The notes beneath the pieces were generated by a model. The model ran no database searches. It saw nothing but the letters and a program-made list of their open reading frames with translations, and was not told the DNA's origin. Below, piece after piece: positions 1 through 7,710 of a stretch of DNA of 64,000 nucleotides (position 1 is the first letter of the stretch; each line of letters begins with the position of its first letter). The translations under genes were made by a program, and so were the position numbers. The stretch is from Gammaproteobacteria bacterium RIFCSPHIGHO2_12_FULL_36_30 (GTDB lineage Bacteria > Pseudomonadota > Gammaproteobacteria > Coxiellales > Coxiellaceae), in the NCBI GenBank assembly GCA_001801815.1, contig MGXU01000007.1, forward strand, positions 124,001 to 188,000, written 5' to 3'.

Positions 1-200
1 GGCTGACTAATATTAAAACGTTTGCGTAATTTTTTAATTTGCGGTGCGGTGTACTGCTTCACCGGCGGCAAACATAACGCATCAAATTCTGCCATTGTTT
101 TTGCATCAATAAGTCCCGCTCTGTGCAAACCAACCGCTGAATCATGAACAGTCTCTAATATTTTATTTGGTTTTTTCTTCGATATTTTATGTAACTTCAT
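1..200 (-). CDS. HigA-type XRE antitoxin (3' end cut by window edge)
   Basis: The minus strand opens at an ATG (198-200) and reads MKLHKISKKKPNKILETVHD, then a segment ending in TAPQIKKLRKRFNISQ before the window edge. The order (Lys-rich start, then V-H-D-S-A-x-G-L-x-x-A-G-L-I-D, E-F-D-A-L-C-L, then an HTH beginning) matches the antitoxin at 2779-3147 and the HigA/XRE antitoxin family, which binds its cognate RelE-fold toxin and represses the operon. It overlaps the upstream toxin gene by 14 bases, typical of translationally coupled TA pairs. The HTH is mostly outside the window, so DNA binding is inferred from the paralogue. Confidence 0.8.
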   Translation of the reverse strand, partial: MKLHKISKKKPNKILETVHDSAVGLHRAGLIDAKTMAEFDALCLPPVKQYTAPQIKKLRKRFNISQ

Positions 201-552
201 ATAATTCACCTTTTTTAATCGCATTTTTTATCTCAATTTCAGAATACAAAAACAACTGTTTTGATAGTGCTTTTAATGCATCTAATTCCTTTGTAGTAAT
301 ATTTTCAATTTCATTTTTTGAAAATCCGTAAATAAAAAATGATTTATCGTCTGCAATAAATGCCACAATCAATCTTGCTCCGCCACGTTTACCTTTTCCG
401 CCCAAAGCGATTCGCTGCTTAAATAAACGACCACCCAAACTTGCCTCAACTTGTCCATTTTCCATATCAATAATAATATCGCGTAAATTCTGATCCTTGA
501 TACCCGATTTTTTAGTCCACTTTGCAAATGAACGAGTTTTAAATATTCTCAT
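187..552 (-). CDS. HigB-like RelE-superfamily toxin
   Basis: A 121-residue basic protein beginning MRIFKTRSFAKW, with the family signature LGGRLFKQRIALGGKGKRGG and FFIYGFSKNEIENI. This is the RelE/HigB-like toxin family (COG4737, PF06296). By family these act on translation, usually as ribosome-dependent mRNA interferases, and are neutralised by the downstream XRE protein. The toxin lies first in the operon, with the antitoxin start inside its last codons. A divergent homologue (2412-2786) lies on the other side of birA. Function is assigned by family only. Confidence 0.85.
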   Translation of the reverse strand: MRIFKTRSFAKWTKKSGIKDQNLRDIIIDMENGQVEASLGGRLFKQRIALGGKGKRGGARLIVAFIADDKSFFIYGFSKNEIENITTKELDALKALSKQLFLYSEIEIKNAIKKGELYEVT

Positions 553-571
553 TTTATATGTACCTCTTTGA

Positions 572-600
572 ATTATACCTCAATGAGGTATATTTTTCCA
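572..600 (-). promoter_or_regulatory. promoter and palindromic operator of the first HigBA locus
   Basis: On the minus strand there is TGGAAA (595-600), a 17-base spacer and TATAAT (572-577), 20 bases before the toxin ATG. A perfect 19-base palindrome, TATACCTCAATGAGGTATA (574-592), fills the spacer and touches the -10 box. A further GTACCTC half-site lies at 560-566. This is where a HigA repressor would be expected to bind; the binding is inferred. Confidence 0.65.
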
Positions 601-780
601 CATAATATTTAAATTATTTCCCAACTTAACGGTAAAATTTTCCTGTATATCATATTTGAAATATGTAACGTTATTCAAAATAACAAATTACTTAAAGAAA
701 TGCAACAACATTTAGGAAACTTTAAATAAAACAAATTTACATATACAATCGTGACAACAAACAGAAGCAGCAAAATAAAA

Positions 781-1749
781 ATGAAAACCTCCAACTCAGT
801 TTTTACCAATTTAATTTCTATATTAAATGATTGTAAATATCACGATGGAACCGGCATCGGCGAAAAATTAAATATTACGCGAAGCGCTGTGTGGAAAGCG
901 ATTCAAAAATTAGAATTGTATGGCATTGAAGTGGATTCGATAAAAGGTAAAGGGTATGCATTTATGCAGCCATTAATATTACTTGATAAAAAAATAATTA
1001 AAAAAGAAATTAAAAATAAAAATATCGAGATTGATATTTTTGAAACTTTAGATTCAACTAATGAATATTTAAAATCATTTTTAAACGATAAAAAAATAAA
1101 AATTTGTTTGGCGGAACAACAAACGCAAGGCAAAGGCAGACTGAATCGACATTGGCACTCACCATTTGGTTTAAATATTTATTTTTCGCTGTTGTATACA
1201 TTTCATCAAGATATCAGTGAGCTTGCGGGCTTAAGTTTAGTGGTGAGTTTAGCCGTTGTAAAAACATTACAATCTTACTTACCCAAAAAATTAACAGTAA
1301 AATGGCCGAACGATATTTTTTATGATGACAAAAAATTATCGGGCATTCTAATTGAAACGCAAGCTGAAACGAATGGCGGCTGTTCTGTGATTATCGGTAT
1401 TGGAATGAATGTCAATATGATTACCGATAAAACACAAGAAATATCGCAAGCATGGACCTCATTGCGCAGCATTACCAATAATAATTTTGATCGTAATTTA
1501 ATTTGTACATCACTTACTAATAATTTAATACATTATCTCGAACAATTTAATCAACATGGATTAACTTATTTTCAAAATGAATGGAATGCAGTGGATTGTT
1601 TGTATAATAAAAAGATTACGGTTAAAAATACAAAAACAAAAATAGGCGGTGTTGCAAAAGGTATTAATGATCATGGGTTTTTATTAATAAAAACAGATGA
1701 TGGTAAAACGATTGCGGTTTCATCGGGTGATGCGAGTATTGTTAAATAA
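781..1749 (+). CDS. birA: bifunctional biotin-[acetyl-CoA-carboxylase] ligase / biotin repressor BirA
   Basis: BirA activates biotin to biotinyl-AMP and transfers it to the biotin carboxyl carrier protein; the N-terminal winged helix lets it repress biotin genes. From the ATG at 781 the protein has 322 residues, close to E. coli BirA (321). The HTH covers about residues 10-60 (NITRSAVWKAIQKLE). The biotin-binding loop GKGRLNRHW is at 117-125, followed by KWPNDIF, KLSGILIE and IGIGMNVN. A GTG ten codons upstream (751) is open but has no better ribosome-binding site. It stands alone between a HigBA locus and an IS remnant. Confidence 0.95.
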   Translation: MKTSNSVFTNLISILNDCKYHDGTGIGEKLNITRSAVWKAIQKLELYGIEVDSIKGKGYAFMQPLILLDKKIIKKEIKNKNIEIDIFETLDSTNEYLKSFLNDKKIKICLAEQQTQGKGRLNRHWHSPFGLNIYFSLLYTFHQDISELAGLSLVVSLAVVKTLQSYLPKKLTVKWPNDIFYDDKKLSGILIETQAETNGGCSVIIGIGMNVNMITDKTQEISQAWTSLRSITNNNFDRNLICTSLTNNLIHYLEQFNQHGLTYFQNEWNAVDCLYNKKITVKNTKTKIGGVAKGINDHGFLLIKTDDGKTIAVSSGDASIVK

Positions 1750-1799
1750 TTTTCTGATATCCAATATCCTTGATGCATCAGCTTGATATAAAATAATTC

Positions 1800-2230
1800 G
1801 GTTTTGTCGCAAATTTTTTATTCATCCATTAAAAACCGTAGATGAGTTTCAGTGGACACAATTATGCTGCTAATGAATAAAATTGTTCAAAAATATTTAT
1901 ATTGTTACTGTTCTGATGCTGACCTTTTTGTAACATGTGATGCAATTCAATTCCGATGAATGTTGCGCTTGCAGAGTAGAAAGATTTAAAACCCATCATT
2001 GATTTCGTTATTTTTTTAATAAACCGATAATCTTGTTCAACGATACTATTTAAATATTTTATCTGTCGAATTGCAATTTTATTCTTTTTGTTTAAATTTT
2101 TGTTAATTGATTTTAGTGCTGCATTGTTGGAACCACTTTTATCAATCGCACGATCTCTGGTTTTTCTGCATATCCGATTGCTTTAGAAAAGAAGTGTTTC
2201 GCTGCGACTTTATCTTACATACCAAAATAA
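1800..2230 (-). mobile_element. IS6-family element remnant with one terminal inverted repeat
   Basis: The sequence GGTTTTGTCGCAAA (1800-1813) matches the 14-base IS6/IS26-type end (GGCACTGTTGCAAA) at 11 of 14 positions, and lies 48 bases beyond the transposase stop, as expected for the right end. The transposase remnant reads leftward from about 2230 to 1862. No matching left end is visible between 2230 and 2345, so the element is truncated as well as frameshifted. Confidence 0.75.
1862..2230 (-). pseudogene. IS6-family DDE transposase, C-terminal fragment, frameshifted
   Basis: Minus-strand translation from about 2160 down to the TAA at 1862-1864 gives RAIDKSGSNNAALKSINK, then IAIRQIKYLNSIVEQDYRFI and MMGFKSFYSASATFIGIEL. 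This is the last third of an IS6-family transposase, with the third catalytic acidic residue (E of NSIVEQD) present. Just upstream, AAKHFFSKAIGYAEKPE continues the same protein in another frame, so there is a frameshift near 2150, and a stop lies near 2225. The N-terminal two thirds are missing, so it cannot transpose. Confidence 0.85.
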
Positions 2231-2291
2231 ATGTTATTGAAGAATTAGCAAATATTACAAAAAATGCAATCAAAGCGATTAAATTTTGATG

Positions 2292-2311
2292 ACAGTTTTT
2301 TTGAAAACTGT
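2292..2311 (+). other. small perfect hairpin upstream of the second HigBA locus
   Basis: ACAGTTTT (2292-2299), a 4-base loop and AAAACTGT (2304-2311) form a perfect 8-bp hairpin at the edge of the IS remnant. It could be a weak terminator or part of a lost IS end; there is no U-run behind it on the plus strand. Confidence 0.3.
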
Positions 2312-2360
2312 TACTATATTCAAAATAGTGGATTTTATAAGTGAACGTAAATTTCGAGAG

Positions 2361-2388
2361 TTGAAATTGGTATACTAAGTGATATAAT
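2361..2388 (+). promoter_or_regulatory. promoter of the second HigBA locus
   Basis: TTGAAA (2361-2366), a 16-base spacer and TATAAT (2383-2388) lie 23 bases before the toxin start at 2412. Both hexamers are near consensus. No long palindrome like that of the first locus overlaps it. Confidence 0.6.
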
Positions 2389-2411
2389 TATAAGTGATGA
2401 CAGGGAGTTTT

Positions 2412-2786
2412 ATGCGAATATTGGCGACTCGTTATTTTTCTAGATGGGCGCAACATGACAGGTTAAGTAAAGATAAAATTTGTAAAGCTGTGTTTGAGCT
2501 GCAAAATGGTCTGCATGATGGCAACTTAGGCGGAAGTATTTACAAAAAGCGAATTGGAATTGGGAATCGTGGAAAAAGAGACAGTGTAAGAACGATTATA
2601 GCTTTTCAGATTTCCAATAATGTTTTTTGTTTATACGGGTATCCCAAAAATGAGCGTGACAACATTGATCATGATGAGCTCAATGCTTTTAAAAAAGCAG
2701 CAAAATATTATTTAAATTTAAACAATATGGAAATTGATCGTTTAATTAAAATGGGTGAGTTGATCGAGGTGAAAAGCCATGAATAG
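2412..2786 (+). CDS. HigB-like RelE-superfamily toxin, second locus
   Basis: From ATG 2412 it reads MRILATRYFSRWAQHD and carries the family blocks LGGSIYKKRIGIGNRGKRD and FCLYGYPKNERDNID (124 residues). The GGAG at 2404-2407 sits at normal distance from this ATG; a longer reading from GTG 2394 has no such site. It is the same family as the minus-strand toxin at 187-552 but clearly diverged, so this is not a recent duplication. Predicted role: translation-blocking toxin held by the overlapping antitoxin gene. Confidence 0.85.
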   Translation: MRILATRYFSRWAQHDRLSKDKICKAVFELQNGLHDGNLGGSIYKKRIGIGNRGKRDSVRTIIAFQISNNVFCLYGYPKNERDNIDHDELNAFKKAAKYYLNLNNMEIDRLIKMGELIEVKSHE

Positions 2787-3147
2787 AAAAATAGCCAAAA
2801 AGAAGATTGCAAAAAAAATCAATAAAAAAGAAAAATCATTTAAATATTTAAAACCGCTCGAAGCGGTGCACGAAATGGCGAACGGTCTTTATGATGCCGG
2901 CATTATTGATGCGACAACGATGCGTGAATTTGATGTGATGTGTTTGCCAAAAGTAAAAGTGTTAACGCCTGCTGAAATCAAACAAATTCGCTTAAAGGAA
3001 AAAATAAGTCAGGCTGTTTTCGCCGCTTATTTGAATATAACAACTTCAACGGTAAAACAATGGGAGATCGGTGAGAAACATCCACGCGGAACATCATTAA
3101 AATTACTTAATTTAGTGCATGACAAAGGGATTGAAATTTTGGTGTAA
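2779..3147 (+). CDS. HigA-type XRE antitoxin, second locus
   Basis: 122 residues: a Lys-rich N-terminus (about 1-25), then AVHEMANGLYDAGIIDATTM, then a C-terminal XRE helix-turn-helix (KISQAVFAAYLNITTSTVKQ, about 74-93, followed by WEIGEKHPRGTSLKLL). The pattern is that of HigA antitoxins, which bind the toxin and the operon operator. It overlaps the toxin gene by 8 bases. It is the complete counterpart of the partial gene at 1-200. Confidence 0.85.
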   Translation: MNRKIAKKKIAKKINKKEKSFKYLKPLEAVHEMANGLYDAGIIDATTMREFDVMCLPKVKVLTPAEIKQIRLKEKISQAVFAAYLNITTSTVKQWEIGEKHPRGTSLKLLNLVHDKGIEILV

Positions 3148-3194
3148 TGAAACTTTCATATTGATATGTCGCTTATAAGCTGACAAAACAATTA

Positions 3195-4703
3195 TTAACG
3201 AATTATCACTCGTTGAACTGCCTCTTTCCACCCAGCATAAAATTTTTCTCTATCCTGATTTGAAAATTGTGGAGAAAATATTTTTTCTTGCGAATTAAAT
3301 TGCGCAACATCTTGCAGATTTTTATATAGTCCAATTCCTAATCCCGCTAGAAATGCTGCACCTAATGCAGTTGTTTCAATACATTTTGGACGTTCGACCG
3401 GTAAATTCAGCATGTTTGATAAAAATTGTAGTAACCAATTATTTTTTGACATGCCACCATCAACTTTCAACATCTGTAATGGTTTTTTATAATCATCGGA
3501 AATTGCGTGAATTAAATCGGTGGTTTGATAACAAACTGATTCGAGTGCAGCACGCACAATATGACAAATATGAGTATCGCGTGTGATTCCAAAAATCGCA
3601 GCGCGTGCATTAGGATTCCAATAGGGTGCGCCCAATCCTGTAAATGCAGGCACAAAATAAACACCATTAGTATTTTCAATTTCGTTGCAATATTTTTCGC
3701 AAGTCTCTGGCGATGAAATTAATTTTAAATTTTCATGCAGCCATTTAACAGCAACACCCGCTGAAAAAATAGAACCTTCTAATGCGTAGGTTACTTTATT
3801 ATTTAAACGATAAGCAATTGTGGATAATAATCCGTGACGTGATTTTACCACTGTTTTTCCAGTGTTTAATACAATAAAACATCCTGTGCCATATGTGCTT
3901 TTAATCATGCCTTCTTGAAAACAAGCTTGACCAATTGTTGCGGCTTGTTGATCACCTGCAATTCCTGTGATGGGAATTTCAACATTAAATAATGATTTTT
4001 CTGTTGTGCCAAAATGCGCACTGCAATCTTTTACGTCGGGCAATAATTTTTTGGGTATATTAAAAAGCGATAGTAATTCATCATCCCAATTTTGAGTGTG
4101 AATATTAAATAATAATGTGCGCGACGCATTCGTTGCATCTGTTAAAAAACTTTTTCCGCCCGTTAATTTCCACAATAAAAATGTATCAATTGTGCCAAAT
4201 GCTAATTCTCCATTTTCAGCACGTTTTCTTGCACCCACAACATGATCTAAAATCCAATTAATTTTTGTTGCAGAAAAATAAGGATCAATTAATAATCCTG
4301 TTTTATTAGAAACATATTCTACATTATTTTTATTGTCAGATAATTTTTTACAAAGATCAGCGGTTCTACGATCCTGCCAAACGATTGCGGGGTAAATTAG
4401 CTCGCCCGTTTTTTTATCCCAAATAATAGTGGTTTCGCGCTGATTGGTAATGCCAATCGCTGCAATATTTTTTGCAGAAATTTTTGCGTTTTTAATTGCA
4501 TTTTTACAACATAGTAAAGTTGTTTTCCAAATTTCAGCAGGATCATGCTCAACCCATCCATCATGCGGATAATATTGTTGAATAGGAATTTGATGCGATC
4601 CACAATTTTCACCTTTTACATTAAAAACAATTGCTCGCGAACTGCTGGTACCTTGATCAATTGCAAGAAGATAAGAATGTGTTACACTGTTTTGCGGTTC
4701 CAT
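3195..4703 (-). CDS. glpK: glycerol kinase
   Basis: Phosphorylates glycerol to sn-glycerol 3-phosphate with ATP, the entry step of glycerol use and a source of phospholipid backbone. The FGGY-kinase signature is complete: DQGTSSSRAIVF near the N-terminus, QRETTIIWDKKTG, GIAGDQQAATIGQ, TYGTGCF and a C-terminal KVDGGMSKNNWLLQ. Length (502 residues from ATG 4703) equals that of E. coli GlpK. The ATG at 4703 has AGGA 8 bases upstream; the ATG at 4712 has no usable spacing. No glpF, glpD or glpR is nearby. It is divergent from nudC with only 14 bases between start codons. Confidence 0.96.
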   Translation of the reverse strand: MEPQNSVTHSYLLAIDQGTSSSRAIVFNVKGENCGSHQIPIQQYYPHDGWVEHDPAEIWKTTLLCCKNAIKNAKISAKNIAAIGITNQRETTIIWDKKTGELIYPAIVWQDRRTADLCKKLSDNKNNVEYVSNKTGLLIDPYFSATKINWILDHVVGARKRAENGELAFGTIDTFLLWKLTGGKSFLTDATNASRTLLFNIHTQNWDDELLSLFNIPKKLLPDVKDCSAHFGTTEKSLFNVEIPITGIAGDQQAATIGQACFQEGMIKSTYGTGCFIVLNTGKTVVKSRHGLLSTIAYRLNNKVTYALEGSIFSAGVAVKWLHENLKLISSPETCEKYCNEIENTNGVYFVPAFTGLGAPYWNPNARAAIFGITRDTHICHIVRAALESVCYQTTDLIHAISDDYKKPLQMLKVDGGMSKNNWLLQFLSNMLNLPVERPKCIETTALGAAFLAGLGIGLYKNLQDVAQFNSQEKIFSPQFSNQDREKFYAGWKEAVQRVIIR

Positions 4704-4717
4704 TCGGAGCATCCTAT

Positions 4718-5527
4718 ATGCAATCTCTTAATAAAAGCCATTATGTTGTGGATCATCCAAAACCAGATGATCTTATTTTCGCATTCAATGATCAAACCAT
4801 TTATTTAATCGATGAAAAACACTTGCCCGCGTGGCATAAAGTATCACATTATTTTAATGCTGATGCTACTTTTTATTGTTTTGTAGAATCTGAAAAGGTG
4901 CGGTATTTGATTGCTGAAAATCATATCATTATTGATAATCCAGTTTTTAAAAAAGTAAATATAAAAAATATCGCGCCTGTTTTTGATGATCATCTTTTAT
5001 TATTAGCAAAAAAAGCGAGTCATTTATGTTATTGGCGAAAAACACATAAATATTGCGGATTGTGCGGCACAAAAAATAATGACAAAAAGGAAGAACAAGC
5101 ATTTATTTGTCCGAAATGCCAACACATTACTTATCCACGCATTTCACCGTGTATTATTGTTTTAATAACACATGGCGAAAAAATATTACTTGCGCGATCT
5201 CCACATTTTCCTGAAAAAAGATACAGCACGCTCGCAGGATTTGTTGAGCCTGGTGAATCACTCGAGCAAACTTTACATCGTGAAGTGAAAGAAGAAGTAG
5301 GTGTTACTATTTCAAATATTACTTACTTTGGATCGCAACCGTGGCCATTTCCAGATTCTTTAATGATTGGATTTCATGCAGATTATGTTAGCGGTGAAAT
5401 TGTAATTGATGGAATTGAAATTGAAGATGCGCAGTGGTTTGATATGAATAAATTACCTGAATTACCACCACCGCTTAGTATTGGAAGACTCATGATTGAT
5501 GCTTATATTAAGACGCATTTAAAGTAA
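4718..5527 (+). CDS. nudC: NAD+ diphosphatase / RNA decapping Nudix hydrolase NudC
   Basis: NudC cleaves NAD(H) to NMN(H) and AMP and removes NAD caps from RNA. Seen: a C4 zinc ribbon (Cys 113, 116, 131, 134), a full Nudix box (GFVEPGE at 174-180 to REVKEEVGV at 188-196), and the NudC-specific SQPWPFPDS motif (206-214). 269 residues from ATG 4718, against 257 in E. coli. GGAG at 4706-4709 serves this start. A longer reading from 4631 would run antisense through the glpK start and is not supported. The 3' end overlaps the convergent nitrilase-family gene by 20 bases. Confidence 0.95.
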   Translation: MQSLNKSHYVVDHPKPDDLIFAFNDQTIYLIDEKHLPAWHKVSHYFNADATFYCFVESEKVRYLIAENHIIIDNPVFKKVNIKNIAPVFDDHLLLLAKKASHLCYWRKTHKYCGLCGTKNNDKKEEQAFICPKCQHITYPRISPCIIVLITHGEKILLARSPHFPEKRYSTLAGFVEPGESLEQTLHREVKEEVGVTISNITYFGSQPWPFPDSLMIGFHADYVSGEIVIDGIEIEDAQWFDMNKLPELPPPLSIGRLMIDAYIKTHLK

Positions 5528-6332
5528 TTTTTTGATGTGTATGAACAGGCATAATTTTTCGAATATGATGTAATTTTTTTAAATCAATATCCGCATAAAT
5601 AATGCCATTTCCAGGTTGTGTTATTTCAGCAACAACTGTTCCCCACGGTTCAATAATCATGCTATGTCCATAAGTTTTTCTGCCATTTGCGTGTGCACCA
5701 CCTTGACATGCACCAATCATATAAGAAAAAGTTTCAACCGCACGCGCGCGCATTAATAATTGCCAATGTGCTTCACCTGTTTTGACTGTAAATGCAGTGG
5801 GAATGGTAATTATTTCGGCGCCTTTATTTTGCAATGCGGTAAATAAAGCGGGAAAACGAATATCATAACAAACCGCTAACCCTAATTTTCCAAATGGCGA
5901 ATCAATAACGATCACTTTATTTCCGGCTTCTGTTGTATCAGATTCTTTGTAACTTTCAGTTTCTGAGATCACCGCATCAAACAAATGCATTTTATCGTAG
6001 CGCGCAACAATTTCACCGCGATCATTATAAACCATGCATGCAGCACGAATTTTATTTTTATCGTCACATTCAATCGGAATGGTTCCTGCAACAATCCACG
6101 CTTGATTTTGTGATGCAAATTGCGAAAGTGCGTCTTGAATTTTTCCAATACCGTGTTTTTCTTTTATGTTTAATAAATCAGTTTTTTTATTTGTCATTAC
6201 AGCAAACATTTCAGGCAGCACAATTAATTTTGCGCCGCGTAATGCTGCTTTTTGAATAAGCCCTGCTACTGTTTTTAAATTTTCATCTACATTATCGGAT
6301 GAACATAATTGAATTGCTGCGACGGTTGCCAT
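5508..6332 (-). CDS. carbon-nitrogen hydrolase, Nit1/deaminated-glutathione amidase type
   Basis: Nitrilase-superfamily protein of 274 residues with the Glu-Lys-Cys triad in place: VLPEMFA (E41), RYDKMHLFD (K114) and GLAVCYDIRFP (C155). The YDKMHLFD and CYDIRFPAL blocks are typical of the Nit branch, whose members hydrolyse deaminated glutathione, a repair reaction. The substrate is an inference from branch. The ATG at 6332 is preferred; a TTG two codons upstream is open. It overlaps the end of nudC on the opposite strand. Confidence 0.88.
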   Translation of the reverse strand: MATVAAIQLCSSDNVDENLKTVAGLIQKAALRGAKLIVLPEMFAVMTNKKTDLLNIKEKHGIGKIQDALSQFASQNQAWIVAGTIPIECDDKNKIRAACMVYNDRGEIVARYDKMHLFDAVISETESYKESDTTEAGNKVIVIDSPFGKLGLAVCYDIRFPALFTALQNKGAEIITIPTAFTVKTGEAHWQLLMRARAVETFSYMIGACQGGAHANGRKTYGHSMIIEPWGTVVAEITQPGNGIIYADIDLKKLHHIRKIMPVHTHQKITLNAS

Positions 6333-6339
6333 ATGCAAA

Positions 6340-6433
6340 TTGCCTGTATATTTGTCTGCTGCTATAATACTTTCTTGTCGAGCTACCCTTAAGAAAAGTA
6401 CATCTCAAACAGATATCTTATCTGGTTCAGATA
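6340..6433 (+). promoter_or_regulatory. promoter and structured leader of the MFS/FAD-monooxygenase operon
   Basis: TTGCCT (6340-6345), 17 bases, TATAAT (6363-6368) form a good promoter, leaving an approximately 115-base leader before the ATG at 6489. In the leader CAGATA-TCT-TATCTG (6410-6424) and TATCTG-GTT-CAGATA (6419-6433) are two 6-bp hairpins sharing the central TATCTG, so only one can form at a time. They can equally be read as three half-sites for a dimeric repressor. Confidence 0.55.
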
Positions 6434-6488
6434 ATCAGTATCACTACTTTTTACTGTTTTTTCAATACATTGCTTTTGAGTTATTACC

Positions 6489-7700
6489 ATGTCGCACTGT
6501 CAAAAACGTTTTGCCTTATTAAAAAATCCGCCATTTTTTGCGTATATGGTAGGTTTTTTATTCGCTGCGATTGGGAATGGTCTAGGTTATATCGCAATGA
6601 GCTGGATTGTAGTTGCGCGTCACGGCGGCGTCACTTCAATGGCAATTTTGATGGCTTGTTTTTGGGGGCCCAATGTTATTTTAAGTCCGATCATGGGTGT
6701 GCTTGCTGATCGCATTTCACGAAAAACAATTATGACATTTTCTAATTTTATTCGCGCGCTGATTTTTATTATTTTTAGTATCTATTTAACAAAACATTTT
6801 AGTGTAAATATAGTTTACGTCATGATGTTTTGTGTTGGTATTTCGTTTAGTGCATTTTTCTCAAGTGTGTATGGATTTATGCGCGAATTGGTTCCTGCAA
6901 AAGATTTAATGTATGCCAATTCTATGATTGATATGATTTACGAAACAGGTAATTTAATCGGGATGGGATCAGCTGGATTGTTAATTGCGTGGACATCTAC
7001 AGAAACAGCCATTTTTATTAATGGCATTGCTTTTTTAATTGCAACCGTCACAATGATAATCATTCCTAAAAAAGTATTAATTCATGGCGGTAAAAAAAGC
7101 ATTCAAAAAATTCGTATCATAAAAGATTTTCACGACGGATTATTATATTTATGGAATCGAAAAAAATTAATGTCGATTTACACAATTCAATTATTAATTT
7201 TTATTACCTATTTAACAACGCCGTTATTATTAGTGCCGTTTAGCAAGGATATTTTGAACGCCACAGTTGAGCAATTCGGTATTATTGAAGCATTTGCATC
7301 GATCGGTATTGTCATCGGCGGAATTTTTCTACCATGGCTCGCTGAAAAATTTGGTTTAATTCGCACGATTTTATTTTTCTGTTTTGTATTAGCAATTGTA
7401 TTTGCGATTTTTGGATTTAATCGATCAATTCATTTCGCAACAGGATTTTATTTTATTATTGGTTTTGCAGGTGCGGTGTGGCCGCTCATTATTACGCGAG
7501 CACAATCACTCACTGATATTGATTTTCAAGGACGCGTGCAATCGACATTTAATAGTTTATCCGGAATGATGATGATGGTTTTTTATTTTAGTGTTGGAAC
7601 ACTCGGAAATTATTTTGGTGTTGCGCATTTATATTTAATTGAAGTCATGATTACGATTGTTGCGATTTTATTTTTAATTCAAAATAGAAAGAATTTTTAG
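6489..7700 (+). CDS. MFS transporter (drug-efflux type)
   Basis: 403 residues with about 12 hydrophobic segments and the MFS loop 2-3 signature GVLADRISRKTIM (about 74-86). The N-terminal layout (FAAIGNGLGYIAMSWIV) resembles the EntS/MefA-like drug exporter branch. It is the first gene of an operon with the FAD monooxygenase that starts 10 bases downstream, which suggests export or uptake of the aromatic compound modified by that enzyme. The substrate is not deducible. Located in the inner membrane. Confidence 0.85.
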   Translation: MSHCQKRFALLKNPPFFAYMVGFLFAAIGNGLGYIAMSWIVVARHGGVTSMAILMACFWGPNVILSPIMGVLADRISRKTIMTFSNFIRALIFIIFSIYLTKHFSVNIVYVMMFCVGISFSAFFSSVYGFMRELVPAKDLMYANSMIDMIYETGNLIGMGSAGLLIAWTSTETAIFINGIAFLIATVTMIIIPKKVLIHGGKKSIQKIRIIKDFHDGLLYLWNRKKLMSIYTIQLLIFITYLTTPLLLVPFSKDILNATVEQFGIIEAFASIGIVIGGIFLPWLAEKFGLIRTILFFCFVLAIVFAIFGFNRSIHFATGFYFIIGFAGAVWPLIITRAQSLTDIDFQGRVQSTFNSLSGMMMMVFYFSVGTLGNYFGVAHLYLIEVMITIVAILFLIQNRKNF

Positions 7701-7710
7701 GAAAAATAAT

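Noticed and set aside
2107-2289. Plus-strand open frame of 60 codons inside the IS remnant
   Set aside because: It runs antisense to the recognisable IS6 transposase fragment and has no homology or ribosome-binding site.
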